Origin: Pseudonocardia autotrophica
GTDB lineage: Bacteria > Actinomycetota > Actinomycetes > Mycobacteriales > Pseudonocardiaceae
Assembly (NCBI RefSeq): GCF_000717175.1
Contig: NZ_JNYD01000003.1
Span: 496,001-560,000, forward strand
Direction: 5' to 3'
Length of the DNA: 64,000 nt
The position numbers and the translations under genes were made by a program. The notes below the pieces were generated by a model that worked only from the letters and a program-made list of their open reading frames with translations, did no database searches and was not told the origin of the DNA. Below are positions 61,023 through 64,000 of the stretch, piece by piece. Within the stretch, counting starts at the first letter, position 1, and every line of letters starts with the position of its first letter.

Positions 61023-61133
61023 CATCTTCGGGCTGCGGCTTGGCGGCGGGCCCCTACGACACGGCAGAGGCGCTCTCAGGGCGATGCGGCGTCCCGCCGA
61101 TCGCCCCGCCTGACGGCCAAGGAGAGCAGACCC

Positions 61134-61364
61134 ATGAGTCCCGAAATCAAACCCAGCTGCCCGGAATGCGGCGACCCCGTGGTGCCGGTCCCGCCGGTCA
61201 ACTGGATCACCCCCGGCCCGACCCCGGCCTGGACCCACAGGTCCGACGGCACCGCGTTGTGCCCGGTAGTCACCCCCGCCGGTTACCGGCCCGCGGAGCC
61301 GGTGACTCACCTGAACAGCCCCGATCTGGTGCTGATCATCCGTGGGCGGGAGGCGACCCGATGA
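61134..61364 (+). CDS. small protein with zinc-ribbon-like motif
   Basis: A 76-residue protein, ATG 61134 behind AAGGAGAG. Near the N-terminus it has SCPECGDPVVPVPP (9-22), half of a zinc ribbon, with another cysteine in TALCPVV near 44. I do not recognise a family. Its stop overlaps the parB start by 4 bp (ATGA), so it belongs to the partition/replication module and may be a small DNA-binding or accessory protein. Confidence 0.65.
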   Translation: MSPEIKPSCPECGDPVVPVPPVNWITPGPTPAWTHRSDGTALCPVVTPAGYRPAEPVTHLNSPDLVLIIRGREATR

Positions 61365-62773
61365 TGCTGCTTAGTCTGCATCCGGCTGCTCTGTCGTTCG
61401 AGCCGAACGTGCGAACGGACGCAAAGCTATCGCGCGAGTTCATTGCGAGCGTGCGTGAACGAGGTGTGCTCCAGCCCGTGGTGGCCTACCCGGGCGCCGA
61501 CGGGCTGGTGGTTCAGATGGGGCAACGCCGCACCCTGGCGGCGGTGGAGTGCGGCCTGGAGACGGTCCCGGTCCTGCTGGTGGACGAGCCGAAGGACGTG
61601 GACCGGGTGGTGGATCAGATCGTGGAGAACGACCAGCGCGCCGAGCTGTCCACCAGTGACCGGGTGAAGGGCTGGGAACAGCTCGCCGCAATCGGGCTCT
61701 CGGCGGCCGCGATCGCCAAGCGCACCGGCGCGAAGAAGGCCGACGTGGCGACCGGGCTGAAGGTCGCGGGTTCGGAGTTGGCGTCGAGGGCGGGGGAGCG
61801 CTTCGACTTCCTCACCCTGGACCAGGCCGCCGCGGTCGCGGAGTTCGAGTCCGAGCCCGACGCGGTGAAGGCGATCGTGGCTGCGGCGAAGACCGGCGGG
61901 TTCGAGCACACGGTGCAGCGGCTGCGCGACCACCGCGCGGAGGCTGACGCGTTCGCCGCGGTGCGGGCGGAGCTGACCGGCGCCCGAGTGGAGGTGATCG
62001 AGCGGGACGCACTCGAGTGGCCTGCGGCGCGGTTGGACAACCACCGGCTCGACCCGGCCGAGCACGTCGGTTGCCCGGGGCATGCGGCCTACGTCGGCTA
62101 CGGGTTCGGAACCGACCGGAAGGCTGAGGCGATCTTCGTGTGCCGCGATGTCGTCGCCCACGGCCACGTCGAGGCCAGCGCCGCCCCGGCCGGGGTGAAG
62201 CGGGCGATGACGGAGGAGGAGAAGGCGGCGCGGCGGGTGGTGATCGAACGCAACCGGGAGTGGAAGTCCGCGACCGTGGTCCGGCGGGAGTGGCTGCGAG
62301 CGTTCGCGGCACGCAAGGCGGTGCCTGAGGGCGCGGAGCGGTTCGTCCTGGCGTGTCTGCTGGCCGGTGATCACCAGATCCGCCAGGCCCTGGAGGCGGG
62401 GTGGCCGCTGCTGCGCGAGCTGCTCGGCCACGAGCCCGATCCGACGGACCGGTTCCGCGCCGGAGCCGGGCGGGTGGGGCAGCTGCTGGAGATCCTGTCC
62501 GCGGCGTCGCCGAAGCGGTCCACCGTGCTGACCGTCGCCGCGGTGTTGTGCGCGTGGGAGGACCGGACCGGCCCCCACACCTGGCGCAACCCGTCCACGG
62601 ACACTGCCCGCTACCTGGGGCAGATGCAGTCCTGGGGTTATGAGCTCTCCGACGTCGAGTCGTTGGCGGTGACCGGCCGCGAGCCCGACACCGAGGACGG
62701 CTCCGATACCGAGGACACCTCGACCGGGCCGAGGCCACCGGTGCCAGCGGGGTCGGTGGGGTCGGTGGACTGA
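61361..62773 (+). CDS. parB: ParB/Spo0J-like partition protein
   Basis: A 470-residue protein whose first 200 residues match the ParB nuclease-like/CTPase and HTH domains. VRERGVLQPVVAYPGADG leads to GQRRTLAAVE (about 54-63), the counterpart of the GERR motif, and ENDQRAEL (about 90-97). The HTH reads GLSAAAIAKRTGAKKADVATGL. The long C-terminal part (from about 200) resembles that of actinomycete plasmid ParB proteins and is not a known enzyme. No parA is visible. The palindromic repeat cluster just downstream is a candidate binding site. Segregation of the element is the expected role. Confidence 0.88.
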   Translation: MMLLSLHPAALSFEPNVRTDAKLSREFIASVRERGVLQPVVAYPGADGLVVQMGQRRTLAAVECGLETVPVLLVDEPKDVDRVVDQIVENDQRAELSTSDRVKGWEQLAAIGLSAAAIAKRTGAKKADVATGLKVAGSELASRAGERFDFLTLDQAAAVAEFESEPDAVKAIVAAAKTGGFEHTVQRLRDHRAEADAFAAVRAELTGARVEVIERDALEWPAARLDNHRLDPAEHVGCPGHAAYVGYGFGTDRKAEAIFVCRDVVAHGHVEASAAPAGVKRAMTEEEKAARRVVIERNREWKSATVVRREWLRAFAARKAVPEGAERFVLACLLAGDHQIRQALEAGWPLLRELLGHEPDPTDRFRAGAGRVGQLLEILSAASPKRSTVLTVAAVLCAWEDRTGPHTWRNPSTDTARYLGQMQSWGYELSDVESLAVTGREPDTEDGSDTEDTSTGPRPPVPAGSVGSVD

Positions 62774-62792
62774 GTCGACGGGGCTGGTGTCG

Positions 62793-62830
62793 TGCGGCGC
62801 CGTGCAGCACAGCGCAGCACGGTGCTGCGC
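62793..62830. repeat. GTGC-repeat cluster with 19-bp palindrome, parS-like
   Basis: GCGCAGCACGGTGCTGCGC (62812-62830) is a perfect palindrome with 9-bp arms around one base. It is preceded by two near repeats, GTGCGGCGCC and GTGCAGCACA. It lies between the parB and prim-pol genes, a natural place for a partition site or replication control. It is unlike the chromosomal parS consensus. CCTGTG/CACAGG (62853-62879) is a further short inverted repeat in the same gap. Confidence 0.5.
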
Positions 62831-62894
62831 GACATCGCCCCGGAGCCGCTCACCTGTGATAACGACCATCCCCCACAGGCAATGAGGAGGATTG

Positions 62895-63767
62895 ATGGAT
62901 GGCAAGGCGAGGGCGAGGACGCTGCGGGGTGTGGCCGAGCGGGCGGTCGCGGCGGGTTTCCACGTGTTCCCCGTACGGCCCCGGGCGAAGACCCCGGCGA
63001 TCCCGGCGTGGGAGCAGGCCGCGACCCGCGACCCGGCCCAGATCGAGCGGTGGTGGAGGTCGGTCCCGTTCAACGTGGGTCTCGCGGTCGGCCGCTCCGG
63101 AATCGTCGTGATCGACCTCGACCAACCCAAGCCCGACACCACCGACCCCGCCCGCCGGGCGCGGTCGGGGCGTGAAGCGCTGCTGGACCTCGCGGTCGCT
63201 CACGGACAGGTGCTGCCGGTGACGGCGTCGGTCCGCACACCTTCCGGCGGGGAGCACCGCTACTTCCGGATGCCGAACGGGGTCGAGCTGCGCAACAGCC
63301 AGGGCCTGCTCGCGCCGCTGATCGACACCCGCGGCGCGGGAGGCTACGTCCTGGCTGCGGGATCGGTGCTTCCCGCAGGGCGCTACGTCGGCGACGGCGG
63401 CGTGATCGCCGAGCTCCCGGCGTGGCTCGCCACCTTGCTGACACCACCGGTCGTCCACACGGCGGAGCCGCAGTTGCGGTTGAGCCGGACGCGGGCGACT
63501 GCCTACCTCGACGCGATTCTCATCGACGAGACCGCTGCGGTCACTCACGCTGCGGTGGGCACCAGACACACTGCGCGGCTGCGCGCCGCCCGGACCTTGG
63601 GGCGGTTGGTCGCGGGCGGCGAGCTGGACCTCGACGAGGCCCGGTCGGTGCTGTTGCAGGCGGCCCGGACTCATGTCGGGGCGGACACGACGGTGCGGGA
63701 GGTCGAGCGCGACGTCGAGGACGGGCTGGCGTTCGGGGCGCGTCGACCGCGTCGGATCACCCGCTGA
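62895..63767 (+). CDS. prim-pol (bifunctional primase/polymerase) domain protein
   Basis: A 290-residue protein whose N-terminal 180 residues form a prim-pol domain of the archaeo-eukaryotic primase fold. GFHVFPVRPRAKTPAIPAW opens it (18-36), VVIDLDQP carries the metal aspartates (about 74-81), and PSGGEHRYFR supplies the histidine (about 115-124). It ends in a short helical domain with no helicase. Plasmids and actinomycete ICEs use such proteins to prime or start replication. ATG 62895 lies 4 bases after AGGAGG; a TTG precedes it in frame. Confidence 0.88.
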   Translation: MDGKARARTLRGVAERAVAAGFHVFPVRPRAKTPAIPAWEQAATRDPAQIERWWRSVPFNVGLAVGRSGIVVIDLDQPKPDTTDPARRARSGREALLDLAVAHGQVLPVTASVRTPSGGEHRYFRMPNGVELRNSQGLLAPLIDTRGAGGYVLAAGSVLPAGRYVGDGGVIAELPAWLATLLTPPVVHTAEPQLRLSRTRATAYLDAILIDETAAVTHAAVGTRHTARLRAARTLGRLVAGGELDLDEARSVLLQAARTHVGADTTVREVERDVEDGLAFGARRPRRITR

Positions 63768-63785
63768 GTAACCGAGACCCGGTAG

Positions 63786-63804
63786 GCGATGTGGACGACA
63801 TCGC
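63786..63804. promoter_or_regulatory. inverted repeat before the right-edge gene
   Basis: GCGATGT (63786-63792) and ACATCGC (63798-63804) are perfect 7-bp arms around 5 bases, in the 99 bp gap between the prim-pol stop and the next start. It may be an operator or a weak terminator. Confidence 0.4.
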
Positions 63805-63866
63805 TCACGGTGACGTTCGAATTCGTGGTGCAGCGGTTACCTTCCCCGGTGACGGAAGGAGCCACA

Positions 63867-64000
63867 GTGGCGGATGAGAAGCCTGGGACGGCGGCGCGGT
63901 CGATCCAGGGCGAGCAGCAAGACGACCTGCAGCAGGGCTATGTGCGGGCCTCGGAAGAAGACGTCGACCTCTACGTCGACGGGGTCTCCGACGAGGTCAT
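63867..64000 (+). CDS. hypothetical protein, truncated by window edge
   Basis: GTG 63867 follows GGAAGGAG at good spacing and the frame stays open to the right edge, giving 44 residues. They are polar and acidic, with many Asp, Glu and Gln residues and no recognisable motif. As the next gene after the prim-pol gene it should belong to the same element backbone. Confidence 0.5.
   Translation, partial: MADEKPGTAARSIQGEQQDDLQQGYVRASEEDVDLYVDGVSDEV

Noticed and set aside
62812..62830. Palindrome considered as a canonical chromosomal parS
   Set aside because: It does not resemble the TGTTTCACGTGAAACA-type consensus. I keep it only as a plasmid-type candidate.

Overview
The window is strongly G+C-rich DNA. 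Start codons are ATG, GTG and TTG behind purine-rich Shine-Dalgarno sequences, and genes often overlap by 4 bp. An F420-type LLM oxidoreductase, a mycofactocin-type SDR and a CtaG-like protein point to an actinomycete. A Pseudonocardiaceae member such as Pseudonocardia is my best guess, but that is inference. No rRNA, tRNA or CRISPR array was seen.

Almost everything from 1 to 60 kb is catabolic. I count eleven short-chain dehydrogenases (SDRs), three class III CoA-transferases, four MHS-type and three other MFS permeases, three VOC proteins, two CMD-fold proteins, two DUF35 proteins and six transcription regulators. Layout: (A) 1-5.3 kb, MFS permeases, a metallo-beta-lactamase-fold hydrolase and an LLM flavoenzyme. 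(B) 5.4-10.1 kb, a four-gene minus operon: MHS permease, thiolase-like protein, DUF35 and D-aminoacylase-like amidohydrolase. (C) 10.5-17.4 kb, a frameshifted cupin, two adjacent CoA-transferases, an amidohydrolase, a HutC-type GntR regulator, VOC and SDR. (D) 17.5-26.8 kb, a second copy of an MFS permease, SDRs, CtaG, an acyl-CoA ligase and several decayed genes.

(E) 27.1-50.7 kb is the most coherent locus. A six-gene minus operon (fused 2-oxoacid dehydrogenase E1, E2, SDR, CMD, VOC, SDR) ends at a strong hairpin. It is divergent from an MmgE/PrpD gene. Then come an aldehyde dehydrogenase with a divergent PucR regulator, a phosphotriesterase-like hydrolase with an MHS permease, an FCD-type GntR regulator and a LysR regulator. 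An eight-gene plus operon follows: CMD, MHS, ThDP enzyme, VOC, two SDRs, acyl-CoA dehydrogenase and CoA-transferase. A 12-base sequence, TGTCGACACTAG, with close relatives, occurs in both the E1/PrpD and the MHS/GntR intergenic regions and probably ties the locus together.

(F) 50.7-59.9 kb: an MHS permease, a LysR regulator and a tightly overlapping six-gene operon (DUF1185, Baeyer-Villiger-type monooxygenase, alpha/beta hydrolase, SDR, 3-hydroxyacyl-CoA dehydrogenase-like, SDR). This order reads as ketone to ester or lactone to hydroxyacid to oxidation. (G) 59.1-60.7 kb: remnants of IS3 and IS481 transposases, a thiolase and a VOC gene. (H) 61.1-64 kb: a plasmid- or ICE-like module with a small zinc-ribbon-like protein, ParB, a palindromic repeat cluster, a prim-pol replication protein and a truncated gene. 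The arrangement suggests a catabolic plasmid or integrated element that gains and loses pathway genes.
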